Shown here: positions 44,814 to 52,828 of the stretch, piece by piece | How positions within the stretch are numbered: the stretch's first letter is position 1 | Layout: every line of letters begins with the position of its first letter | Source: Pseudorhodobacter sp. PARRP1 | Lineage (GTDB): Bacteria > Pseudomonadota > Alphaproteobacteria > Rhodobacterales > Rhodobacteraceae | Assembly: GCA_002256245.1 (NCBI GenBank) | Contig: NKIU01000009.1 | Coordinates: 62,001-126,000 of the forward strand | Reading direction: 5' to 3' | DNA: 64,000 bases | The notes under the pieces: generated by a model | Seen by the model: the letters and a program-made list of their open reading frames with translations, nothing else | Told to the model about the DNA's origin: nothing | The model's database searches: none | Translations under genes and position numbers: made by a program

Positions 44814-46507
44814 GCGTGGGCATCGTCATGCTGTGCCACACGGCATTTGACCGCGCGGCGCAGGTGGCGCGGCACTGGGCGGTGCGCGGCTGCCCGGTGG
44901 TGATCCATGTTGATCGCCGGGTCAAACGCAAGGCCTATGATGGTTTGGTCAAAGCCTTGGCAGACCTTGATGATATCCGCTTCTCGGGCCGTCATGCCTG
45001 CGAGTGGGGCACTTGGGGCATCGTCGCGGCCACGCAGGAAGCCAGCACCATCATGCTACGCGATTTCCCGCAGGTGCGGCATGTGTATCTTGCTTCCGGC
45101 TCTTGCCTGCCGCTGCGCCCGGTTGAGGAAATGATCGCCTATCTGGCCGAGCGTCCGCGCACCGATTTCATCGAATCCGTCACGACAGAAGATGTCGGCT
45201 GGACCATCGGCGGCTTGGATGTTGAACGCTTTACGCTGCGCTTTCCGTTCAGTTGGCGCAAGAAGCGGCGGCTGTTTGACGGCTATGTGCGCCTGCAACG
45301 CCGGCTTGGCTTTCGCCGTCGCATCCCTGCGGGCATCGTGCCCCATCTGGGCAGCCAGTGGTGGTGCCTGACCCGGCAAACCCTGTCGGCCATTCTGGAA
45401 AACCCCGAGCGGGAGGAGATCGACCGCTATTTCCGTCGTGTCTGGATACCTGATGAAAGCTATTTTCAAACGCTGGTGCGGCAGGTCTCGGCCAATGTCG
45501 AAAGCCGCTCGCTGACGCTGTCGAAGTTCGACTTTCAAGGCAAGCCGCATATCTTTTACGATGACCATCTGCAATTGCTGCGCCGGTCTGATTGCTTTGT
45601 TGCCCGTAAAATCTGGCCGCACGCCGGGCGGCTGTATAAAACCTTCTTGTCAGATGATCCCGGCGGCCAAGCTGCGGCAGAGCCGAACCCCGGCAAGATC
45701 GACCGCCTGTTTGCCAAAGCAGTGGAGCGCCGCACCAAGGGCCGCCCCGGCCTTTACATGCAGTCGCGCCATCCCAATGAAAACTGGGAAAACGGTCGCA
45801 CAGCCGCGCCCTATTCGGTGTTTGAAGGCTTTGCCGACCTGTTTGACAACTTTGAGATCTGGCTTGGCAAGGCCACGGGAACCCGCGTGCATGGCCATTT
45901 GTTCGCGCCAGAGCGCATCGAATTTGCCGGCGGTGAAAAGGTTTATAACGGGGCTGTGTGCGATTCTGCGGCGATCCGCGACTATAACCCCACCTCATTT
46001 CTGACCAACCTGATCTGGAACACCCGCGGAGAGCGGCAGTGCTTTCAGTTTGGCCCAAATGACAGCCAAGTGCTTACCACCTTTATGGCAGGCGATCCGA
46101 ATGCGCAAATTTCTGTGATTTCAGGGGCTTGGGCTATTCCGCTGTTCCATTCCAACACGAATTTCGGCGAGATTCGCAAGGAAGCCGCCCGGCTGCAAAA
46201 AATCGAAGCTGAGTTTTTGGGTGAGTTGCGCAAGCCATGGGTCAAGGCGCGCGTCCGCACATGGTCGCTGGCCGAATTTGTCGAAAACCCGATGGAGCCT
46301 TTGCAAACCATCGTCGATGAAATCAGCCCGCGCGCGATGCGCCGCCTGACCGAAGCGCCACGGCTGGCCGATTTGACCGGCTTTGGCCAATTCCTGCAAA
46401 ACCTGCGCAATCAGGGGATGCAGCCGGTGCTGATGGGTGATTTTCCAACCGGCGATGACCCGCGCCCCTCGACCTCGCGGCGTGGCCGCCCCTATTTGGT
46501 GAAGTGA
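44810..46507 (+). CDS. Branch-type beta-1,6-N-acetylglucosaminyltransferase-like protein with extra C-terminal domain
   Basis: A 565-residue protein. The N-terminal ~270 residues resemble the core-2/I-branching GT14 fold (VMLCHTAFDRAAQVARHW; VIHVDRR; VYLASGSCLPLRP; PDESYFQTL). The remaining part, with ENWENGRTAAPYSVFEGFADLFDNFE, is a separate domain found in related alphaproteobacterial proteins (I recall DUF5928). In family terms it adds a hexosamine branch to a glycan. Start ATG overlaps the upstream stop by four bases. Donor and acceptor are unknown. Confidence 0.8.
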   Translation: MSVGIVMLCHTAFDRAAQVARHWAVRGCPVVIHVDRRVKRKAYDGLVKALADLDDIRFSGRHACEWGTWGIVAATQEASTIMLRDFPQVRHVYLASGSCLPLRPVEEMIAYLAERPRTDFIESVTTEDVGWTIGGLDVERFTLRFPFSWRKKRRLFDGYVRLQRRLGFRRRIPAGIVPHLGSQWWCLTRQTLSAILENPEREEIDRYFRRVWIPDESYFQTLVRQVSANVESRSLTLSKFDFQGKPHIFYDDHLQLLRRSDCFVARKIWPHAGRLYKTFLSDDPGGQAAAEPNPGKIDRLFAKAVERRTKGRPGLYMQSRHPNENWENGRTAAPYSVFEGFADLFDNFEIWLGKATGTRVHGHLFAPERIEFAGGEKVYNGAVCDSAAIRDYNPTSFLTNLIWNTRGERQCFQFGPNDSQVLTTFMAGDPNAQISVISGAWAIPLFHSNTNFGEIRKEAARLQKIEAEFLGELRKPWVKARVRTWSLAEFVENPMEPLQTIVDEISPRAMRRLTEAPRLADLTGFGQFLQNLRNQGMQPVLMGDFPTGDDPRPSTSRRGRPYLVK

Positions 46508-46508
46508 T

Positions 46509-47903
46509 TTGGCCTCATTTACGTCTTTCGTGATCTTCGCCGAAATGCGCACCGGATCGAACTTTCTTGAGGCCAATCTGAACACGCTTGCTGGCGTCAC
46601 CTGCCACGGCGAGGCGTTCAACCCCTATCTGATCGGCGGCGAGGGCAAGCAAGAGATGTTCGGCATCGACATGGCCGGGCGCGATTCCGACCCTGCCGGT
46701 TTTTTGCGGGCGATGCGGGCGCAGACCAAGGGCATGGCGGGGTTCCGCTATTTTTCCGATCACGACCCACGGGTGTTTGATCTGGTGATGGCTGACCCGG
46801 CCTGCGCCAAGATCATTCTGACCCGTAACCAGTTGGAAAGCTTCATCAGCTGGAAGATCGCAATGGAAAGCGATCAGTGGTGGCTGGCCAACACCAAGCA
46901 TCTGAAAACCGTGCGCCCGCGCTTTGATCTGGCCGAGTTCAACGCGCGAATTGACCAGCTTGCACAGTTTCAGCGCAAACTGGTGCATGCGCTGCAAACC
47001 ACCGGGCAAACCGCCTACTACATTGATTATGAAGACATTCGTGATCTGGATGTGCTGAACGGCCTTGCCAGCTTTCTGGGCGTGCCCGCGCGGCTAGAGG
47101 CGCTGGATTTCCGCTTCAAAAAGCAAAACCCCGAGGCGATTTCGGCCAAGGTTTCCAACCCGCTGGAAATGCAGCAAGGCTTGGCAACCGTCGATTGGTT
47201 CAATCAAAGCCACGTGCCGAACTTCGAGCCGCGCAGGCTGGCGGCAGTGGCGCAGTATATCGCGTCAGAGAACGCCGACCTGCTGTTCATGCCGATCAAA
47301 TGCGGGCCGGATGCACCTGTGAAGAAATGGCTGCAAAGCTACGGCCCCTTGCTGCCCGCCTTTGATCGGCAGTCTTTGCGCAAATGGAAGGCGGCGCACC
47401 CCGGTCAGCGCAGTTTCACCGTCCTGCGCCATCCGCTTGCCCGCGCCTATACCGCGTGGTGCGATTATGCGGCGAAGGAATGGATGCCGGAATTGCGGCC
47501 ATATCTGAAGCGGGTGCATAAATTTCAACTGCCGCCCAAGGGCAAAACCTTTGAAACCGTGGAAGAATTTCGCGCTGGCTTTCTGGTGTTTCTGGAACTG
47601 ATCAAGCACGTTCTGGCAGGCCGCACCGAATTGCGGGTGATGCCGCAAATCGCCTCGCAAGGTGCGCTGATCCAAGGCTTTGCGCAGGTGCAAAGCCCCG
47701 ATCTGCTGATCCGTGAGGACAGGCTTGCTGCTGGACTGGCGTATCTGAGTGCCGATATGGGGCTGGACGCCAAGCCTTTGACTGCCGTTACTGAAAAGCA
47801 CCCCTACGCGCTGGCAGACCTTTACGGCCCCGATATCGAAGCCGCCGCACGTGAGGCTTATTGGCGCGATTACGAAGGCTTTGGCTTTCGCAACTGGGCT
47901 TAG
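46509..47903 (+). CDS. Sulfotransferase-family protein with two sulfotransferase-like halves
   Basis: A 464-residue protein starting at TTG one base after the upstream stop. Half one (1-~245) has the 5'-phosphosulfate loop-like IFAEMRTGSNFLE (9-21) and 3'-phosphate motif IILTRNQLESFISWK (102-116), as in NodH. Half two has a degraded loop MPIKCGPDAPVKKWL (261-275) and LRHPLARAYTAWCDY (306-320). Family members move sulfate from PAPS to a sugar hydroxyl and release PAP, which the nearby CysQ would clear. It ends the glycosyltransferase run and overlaps the convergent ptsN by four bases. Confidence 0.78.
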   Translation: MASFTSFVIFAEMRTGSNFLEANLNTLAGVTCHGEAFNPYLIGGEGKQEMFGIDMAGRDSDPAGFLRAMRAQTKGMAGFRYFSDHDPRVFDLVMADPACAKIILTRNQLESFISWKIAMESDQWWLANTKHLKTVRPRFDLAEFNARIDQLAQFQRKLVHALQTTGQTAYYIDYEDIRDLDVLNGLASFLGVPARLEALDFRFKKQNPEAISAKVSNPLEMQQGLATVDWFNQSHVPNFEPRRLAAVAQYIASENADLLFMPIKCGPDAPVKKWLQSYGPLLPAFDRQSLRKWKAAHPGQRSFTVLRHPLARAYTAWCDYAAKEWMPELRPYLKRVHKFQLPPKGKTFETVEEFRAGFLVFLELIKHVLAGRTELRVMPQIASQGALIQGFAQVQSPDLLIREDRLAAGLAYLSADMGLDAKPLTAVTEKHPYALADLYGPDIEAAAREAYWRDYEGFGFRNWA

Positions 47904-48367
47904 GCCGCAACCTGCGGCGTGCGGGCTTCGGTCAGGATGGCATAAAGCTTGTCGGGGTCAGAGTTGGCGCGCAGTTTCGCGCAAATGCCGGGATCGCGCA
48001 TGGTGCGCGACACTTGTGCCAGCGCCTTCAGATGCTCGACCCCGGAATCCTTTGGCGCAAACAGGCCAAACACCAGATCGACCGGCTGCCGGTCCACGCT
48101 TTCATAATCCAGCGATTTCTCCAGTCGGATGAAAACGCCGAAAATCTTCTCGATTTCCTCCAGCCGCGCGTGTGGCAAAGCGATGCCATTGCCCACCCCG
48201 GTCGGCCCAAGGCTTTCACGTTCTTGCAAGCCATCGACAACAATCGCTGACGACAGGCCATAGGCCTGAAACGTCACCTCTCCCAATTCCTGGAAGAGGC
48301 GTTTTTTGCTGGTCAGTTGGCCAAGAACCCGGACAGCCCCCGGTATCAGAAGTTTAGAAAGGTCCAT
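47900..48367 (-). CDS. ptsN: PTS IIA-like nitrogen regulatory protein PtsN
   Basis: A 155-residue EIIA-Ntr protein, phosphorylated by NPr on His66 in GIALPHARL. It links nitrogen and carbon status to regulation of potassium transport, stress and other targets, without carrying sugar. It lies downstream of the hibernation factor gene, as in many proteobacteria where the two sit next to rpoN. Confidence 0.94.
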   Translation of the reverse strand: MDLSKLLIPGAVRVLGQLTSKKRLFQELGEVTFQAYGLSSAIVVDGLQERESLGPTGVGNGIALPHARLEEIEKIFGVFIRLEKSLDYESVDRQPVDLVFGLFAPKDSGVEHLKALAQVSRTMRDPGICAKLRANSDPDKLYAILTEARTPQVAA

Positions 48368-48400
48368 CCGGCGTCTCGTCCTTCCGCAGATAATCCTGCG

Positions 48401-48976
48401 TTACTTGGTGTTGCGCGGGTCAATCCAGCCGATATTGCCGTCATCGCGACGATATACGACGTTCACGCCCGCATGTCCTTCATTGCGAAACACCAGAAAC
48501 TTTTGACTGGTCAGTTCCAGCTGCATCACGGCCTCACCCACGGTGATCGACGGAATCTTGGCCTCCATCTCGGCAATGATGATGGGCTGCGGAACCCCGT
48601 TGTCGTCGTCTTCCGGTTCTTCGGTTGGAGCGAGGATATATGACGAGCCTTCGCCGAATTCAACCGGCACCGGACGGCTGTGGTGATGGTTGCGGATACG
48701 CCGCTTATAGCGCCGCAACTGCTTGTCCATTTTCTCGCGGCAGGATTCAAACGCCGCGTAAATCTCGGTCGCGTGGCCTTTGGCCTGGGCGTTCAGCCCG
48801 GTGGACAGATGGATCACCGATTCGCAGACAAACTCATGCGCCGACTTGGAAAAGACGATCACAGCCTCGGTCGGGCGCTGAGCATATTTCTCAACAACCT
48901 CGCCCAGTTCAGACTTTACATGGGTCTGCAAAGCCTCGCCGATGTCGATTTGTTTTCCACTGATCTGGTAGCGCAT
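48401..48976 (-). CDS. hpf: Ribosome hibernation promoting factor, long form
   Basis: A 191-residue protein. Residues 1-~100 are the S30AE ribosome-binding domain (MRYQISGKQIDIGEALQTHV) and ~130-188 are the C-terminal dimerisation domain, so it is the long form that pairs 70S ribosomes into 100S particles in stationary phase. AGGAGG before 48976 fixes the start. It is co-directional with ptsN, 33 bases away. Confidence 0.93.
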   Translation of the reverse strand: MRYQISGKQIDIGEALQTHVKSELGEVVEKYAQRPTEAVIVFSKSAHEFVCESVIHLSTGLNAQAKGHATEIYAAFESCREKMDKQLRRYKRRIRNHHHSRPVPVEFGEGSSYILAPTEEPEDDDNGVPQPIIIAEMEAKIPSITVGEAVMQLELTSQKFLVFRNEGHAGVNVVYRRDDGNIGWIDPRNTK

Positions 48977-49200
48977 GATGCCTCCTTTAGCGCATAGGGT
49001 CATAGACTTCCGCAAGACACGGAAGGGTTGACACTCTTTGATTTACAGGACGTTAACGAACCCAATCGCCACAAGTCGCGGGGCCTTTTGGTGGCCGCTT
49101 CTGTCTGGTTGGGCAAGGCGCAATGGGCTCGCATCCTTCACATTTGGGGATGCGTGGGGGCACTTGTCAACAGGGCTGTCACGCCATTGTCAAACTTGCG

Positions 49201-50013
49201 CTAGATGATGCGGAAATTTTCGCCCAGATAAACCCTGCGCACCATTTCGTCTTTGACGATCTCCTCGGTGGTGCCGGTTTTCAGCACGACGCCATCGTGC
49301 AGGATGTAGGCGCGATCGACGATTTCCAGCGTTTCGCGCACGTTGTGGTCGGTGATCAGCACGCCGATGCCGCGCGATTTCAGATCATGCACAAGGTGGC
49401 GGATTTCCCCGACCGCAATCGGATCGACCCCGGCGAAGGGTTCGTCCAGCAGCAGATACTTCGGATCAGCCGCCAGACAACGGGCGATTTCGACTCGGCG
49501 GCGTTCACCCCCCGAAAGGGCCAGCGCGGGCGTGCGGCGCAGGTGGGTGATGGAAAACTCGGACAGCAGCTCTTCCAGACGCTCGCGGCGTTTGTGGTGG
49601 TCTTTCTCACGGATTTCCAGCACGGCGAGGATGTTATCCTCGACCGAGAGCCCGCGAAAGATCGACACCTCTTGCGGCAGATAGCCGATGCCCAGTTGCG
49701 CGCGGCGATACATCGGCAGGCTGGTGACATCGCGGCCATCAATCACCACCTGCCCACTTTCGGGCGTCACCAAGCCGGCAATGGTGTAAAACGTCGTGGT
49801 CTTGCCACAACCGTTCGGCCCCAGCAGCGCCACCACTTCACCGCGGTTCAGATGCAGCGACACATCGCGGATCACCGGGCGGCGTTTGTAGCTTTTGCGG
49901 ATATGCCGGATCGACAGGCCAAGTTCGCTTTGGCCAAGTTCGCTTTGGCCAAGTTCACTCTGGCCAAGTTCGTTCTGGCCCGCATCGCCATCAGTAACTG
50001 TCGGATCGGGCAT
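49201..50013 (-). CDS. lptB: LPS export ABC transporter ATP-binding protein LptB
   Basis: A 270-residue ATPase that powers LPS extraction from the inner membrane with LptFG. Walker A GPNGCGKTT, signature ALSGGERRRVEIAR and Walker B LLLDEPFAGVDP are intact. The N-terminus carries an unusual repeated pentapeptide (GQSEL, three complete copies plus a divergent one, about residues 11-33) encoded by 15-bp tandem repeats and absent from ordinary LptB. The ATG shares one base with the lptA stop (TGATG). Confidence 0.95.
   Translation of the reverse strand: MPDPTVTDGDAGQNELGQSELGQSELGQSELGLSIRHIRKSYKRRPVIRDVSLHLNRGEVVALLGPNGCGKTTTFYTIAGLVTPESGQVVIDGRDVTSLPMYRRAQLGIGYLPQEVSIFRGLSVEDNILAVLEIREKDHHKRRERLEELLSEFSITHLRRTPALALSGGERRRVEIARCLAADPKYLLLDEPFAGVDPIAVGEIRHLVHDLKSRGIGVLITDHNVRETLEIVDRAYILHDGVVLKTGTTEEIVKDEMVRRVYLGENFRII
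49921..49980. repeat. Four 15-bp tandem repeats inside lptB
   Basis: Unit AAGTTCGCTTTGGCC occurs at 49921, 49936, 49951 and 49966; the first two copies are identical and the last two differ at two positions each. The length is a multiple of three, so each added copy adds five residues without a frameshift. Confidence 0.9.
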
Positions 50014-50501
50014 CACTTTTTCCCCGGCACGAAGGTGGTTTTCACCCGGCCTTCCATGCGGCCCAAGCCGGTTTTCAGATCAATCACCAACTTGCCCGCC
50101 GACATCGCGGCTTGGCCTTGGGTCAGCAGCACGTTGCCGGTCATCACCACTTCACCGCTGGCAATCGTGTAAACCGCGCTGTCTGCCTGTACGGCATCGC
50201 TTGCGTTCACCAGCAGCACCTTGCCCGTCGCATACAGGGTTTCAATGCTGGTCTTGTCGGCACCATAAGCCACCCGCACCTCATTGGCCGAAAGCTTCAT
50301 CGCGCCTTGCGACACCACCACATTGCCGGAAAACACCGCCGTGCCATCGGCTTGGTTCACCGTCAGCGTATCGGCGTTCATTTCAACCTGCGCTGTCGTG
50401 TCGCCCTTCAAGCCGCCGAACGCCACTTGCGCGCCCTCGGCCAAAGCAGTCTGCGCAAGGGTCAAAACCAGCGCGGCGGAGCAAGCGATATTACGAAGCA
50501 T
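50013..50501 (-). CDS. lptA: Lipopolysaccharide transport periplasmic protein LptA
   Basis: A 162-residue periplasmic protein with a signal peptide (residues 1-21, ending TALA) and an OstA-like beta-jellyroll (QADGTAVFSGNVVVSQGAMKL; SGEVVMTGNVLLTQGQAAM). It forms the bridge that carries LPS to the outer membrane. It lies between lptC and lptB in one unit. Confidence 0.92.
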   Translation of the reverse strand: MLRNIACSAALVLTLAQTALAEGAQVAFGGLKGDTTAQVEMNADTLTVNQADGTAVFSGNVVVSQGAMKLSANEVRVAYGADKTSIETLYATGKVLLVNASDAVQADSAVYTIASGEVVMTGNVLLTQGQAAMSAGKLVIDLKTGLGRMEGRVKTTFVPGKK

Positions 50502-50513
50502 CGGAAAATCCTG

Positions 50514-51116
50514 TCATCTCTGGGGCTGGTATAGCAGCCGCACCTTGCCGTTGAAAACCAGAAGATATGGCCCGGCAGCGTCCTGCTGCGAAAGCACCAT
50601 GTGGTCCGCCGTCAGTTGCCCGCCGGGGCCTGTGGCGCTGATTGGCCCACGGCTTTCGACGCGGGTTTTGTCGGTCGATACGCCCAAGCCCTGCGCTTGC
50701 ACGACATAGCCGTTCGCGGCGCGCAATTCAGCCCCATCGGTCAACTCAATCATCTTTTGCGCCGTATTCAACGCCACCGCCGCCGAGGTCAGCGCGGTTT
50801 TTGCGCCATCTGGTGTTTGCAGCAGCCCCTGCACCAGCTTCAAAGCGCCACCTTCTGCCGTGGGCTTGGCTTGGCCCGCCTGAATGCTAAGCGAGGCCCC
50901 GTCCGAGGTCATGCCAGCAAAGCCAGCATCCGTCATCTTGGGGTCGCTTAACCGGTCTTCGACATCGACCGAAGCATAGGGGATTGCATCCTCGGGGTTG
51001 ATCTTGCGCGAGAACAAAAACAGCGTCGAGAGCAGCACCAGCGCGATCAGCGGCAACAGCACCTTCAGAACCGACACCAGCCGGGAATGCCACCTGTCGC
51101 TGCGCGGTATCGCCAT
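50514..51116 (-). CDS. lptC: LPS export protein LptC
   Basis: A 200-residue bitopic protein with one N-terminal transmembrane helix (VLLPLIALVLLSTLFLF, residues ~19-35) and a periplasmic LptC jellyroll. It links the LptBFG complex to LptA. The ATG shares one base with the kdsD stop, so it is translationally coupled. Confidence 0.88.
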   Translation of the reverse strand: MAIPRSDRWHSRLVSVLKVLLPLIALVLLSTLFLFSRKINPEDAIPYASVDVEDRLSDPKMTDAGFAGMTSDGASLSIQAGQAKPTAEGGALKLVQGLLQTPDGAKTALTSAAVALNTAQKMIELTDGAELRAANGYVVQAQGLGVSTDKTRVESRGPISATGPGGQLTADHMVLSQQDAAGPYLLVFNGKVRLLYQPQR

Positions 51117-52078
51117 CAGATCACCCCTGCGCGCAAACAGTCGTGGATATGCACGATGCCCAGCGGCTGACCGGGCTGCGCGGGATCAACCGCGAACAGG
51201 CAGGTGATCTTGCGTTCGTTCATCACCAGCACCGCCACTTCGGCCAGCGCATCGGGGGCCACGGTGCGCGGATTGCGCGTCATCACTGCGCCTGCGCTCA
51301 GGCTGAGCAGCCCGTCCATATGACGCCGCAAGTCGCCATCGGTGATGATACCGGCAAGCGCACCGGCCTCTGTCACACCCACCACGCCAAAGCCCTTCTG
51401 GCTGATCACCAGCAGCGCCTCGGTCATCGGGGCGGCAGCCTCGATCAGCGGCAGATCGGCGTGCATCAGATCGCGCACCTTCAGCAGTTTCGCCCCCAAC
51501 TTGCCGCCGGGGTGGAACATGCGGAAATGTTCGGGCGTGAAAGCGCGGTGTTCCATCAAGGCCACCGCCAGCGCGTCACCCAAAGCCAGCATCATGGTGG
51601 TCGAGGTGGTGGGCACGATCCCCGTCTCGCAGGCCTCTGGCGCGTCGGGCAGCAAGATCGCCACATCCGATTGCCGCACCAACGTGCTGTCGGCTTTGGA
51701 CGCCACGCCGATCAACGGAATCCCAAAACGGCGGGTGTGGGCGATGATATCAGCCAGTTCCACCGTCTCACCCGAGTTCGACAGCACCAGCGCCAAGTCA
51801 CCCTTGGTCAGCATTCCCAGATCGCCGTGGCTCGCCTCGCCCGGATGCACGAAATGCGCGGGCGTGCCGGTGCTGGCCAAGGTCGCCGCGATCTTGCGCG
51901 CGACATGGCCGGATTTCCCCATGCCCGACACGATCACCCGACCCGTGGACGCCAGAATCAACTCTGCGGCCTGTGCGAACGAAGGCCCCAGATGATCGGC
52001 CAAAATCACCAGCGCATCGGCCTCGCGCTTGATCACGCGCTGGCCGGTGATCAAAAGATCAGTGGTGGAACAGGTCAT
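51116..52078 (-). CDS. kdsD: D-arabinose 5-phosphate isomerase (KdsD/KpsF)
   Basis: A 320-residue enzyme that converts ribulose 5-phosphate to arabinose 5-phosphate, the first step to Kdo. An SIS domain (about 40-175: GRVIVSGMGKSGHVARKIA; HPGEASHGDLGML) is followed by two CBS domains, the first starting near VRDLMHADLPL. The ATG at 52078 lies 20 bases inside the end of the RNase D gene. Next to lptC it links Kdo supply with LPS transport. Confidence 0.94.
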   Translation of the reverse strand: MTCSTTDLLITGQRVIKREADALVILADHLGPSFAQAAELILASTGRVIVSGMGKSGHVARKIAATLASTGTPAHFVHPGEASHGDLGMLTKGDLALVLSNSGETVELADIIAHTRRFGIPLIGVASKADSTLVRQSDVAILLPDAPEACETGIVPTTSTTMMLALGDALAVALMEHRAFTPEHFRMFHPGGKLGAKLLKVRDLMHADLPLIEAAAPMTEALLVISQKGFGVVGVTEAGALAGIITDGDLRRHMDGLLSLSAGAVMTRNPRTVAPDALAEVAVLVMNERKITCLFAVDPAQPGQPLGIVHIHDCLRAGVI

Positions 52079-52673
52079 TCGGCTCGTCCCATCCCAAAAG
52101 ATCCAACTCGGCGCGGGTGGGCAGGAAATCAAAGCAACGCTGGGCCAGATCAAGGCGATCTTCGCGGATCAGAATGGCCTCCAACGCTTTCATCAGCCTG
52201 TGCAGATACAGCACGTCCGACGCCGCATATTCCTTCTGCGCATCCGTCAGCACCGCAGACCCCCAATCCGAGGTTTGCTGCTGCTTGGACACATCCACGC
52301 CCACCAACTCGTTCAGCAGGTATTTCAGGCCGTGGCGGTCGGTAAAGGTGCGGATCAGCTTGGCGGCGATCTTGGTGCACCAGACGGGGGCAGTCGTCAC
52401 CCCAAACGCCTGCTTCATAGCGGCCACGTCAAAGCGGCCAAAGTGGAACAGCTTGATCACTGCAGGATCGGTCAGCAGCGCCTCAAGGTTCGGGGCCGAT
52501 TTCTGCCCCTTCGCGATCTGCACCAGATGCGCGTTGCCATCGCCCGACGACAGTTGCACCAGACACAGCCGATCCCGCATCGGGTTCAGCCCCATGGTTT
52601 CGGTGTCGATGGCCACAACCGGGCCAAGCTTTAGCCCAGCGGGCAGGTCGTTCTGGTAAAGATGAATGGCCAC
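52059..52673 (-). CDS. Ribonuclease D-like 3'-5' exonuclease, catalytic domain only
   Basis: A 204-residue protein that corresponds to the DEDD exonuclease domain: VVAIDTETMGLNP (near residues 19-31) gives the first D/E pair, FHFGRFDVAAM the next D and KEYAASDVLYLHRL the last D and Tyr. It lacks the HRDC domains of full RNase D; short forms of this type are common in alphaproteobacteria. It trims the 3' ends of tRNA or other small RNA. It begins the rnd-kdsD-lptC-lptA-lptB run. Confidence 0.9.
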   Translation of the reverse strand: MAIHLYQNDLPAGLKLGPVVAIDTETMGLNPMRDRLCLVQLSSGDGNAHLVQIAKGQKSAPNLEALLTDPAVIKLFHFGRFDVAAMKQAFGVTTAPVWCTKIAAKLIRTFTDRHGLKYLLNELVGVDVSKQQQTSDWGSAVLTDAQKEYAASDVLYLHRLMKALEAILIREDRLDLAQRCFDFLPTRAELDLLGWDEPNDLFHH

Positions 52674-52828
52674 GGATGCCGCCTTTGCGCAATGTATTTG
52701 GTTGCCACGGTGATAGGCGCAAAGCCCCGCAAACTCAACCAGCGCTGCGCCGATTGACAGAACTGTGCAGCCGCGGGCAATGTCGGCGCATTGAACGGTT
52801 CACAGAACCCCTTTTACCGGAGCGATAA

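Noticed and set aside
49921-49980. CRISPR-like regularly spaced repeats
   Set aside because: The units are contiguous 15-mers with no spacers and lie in frame within lptB.
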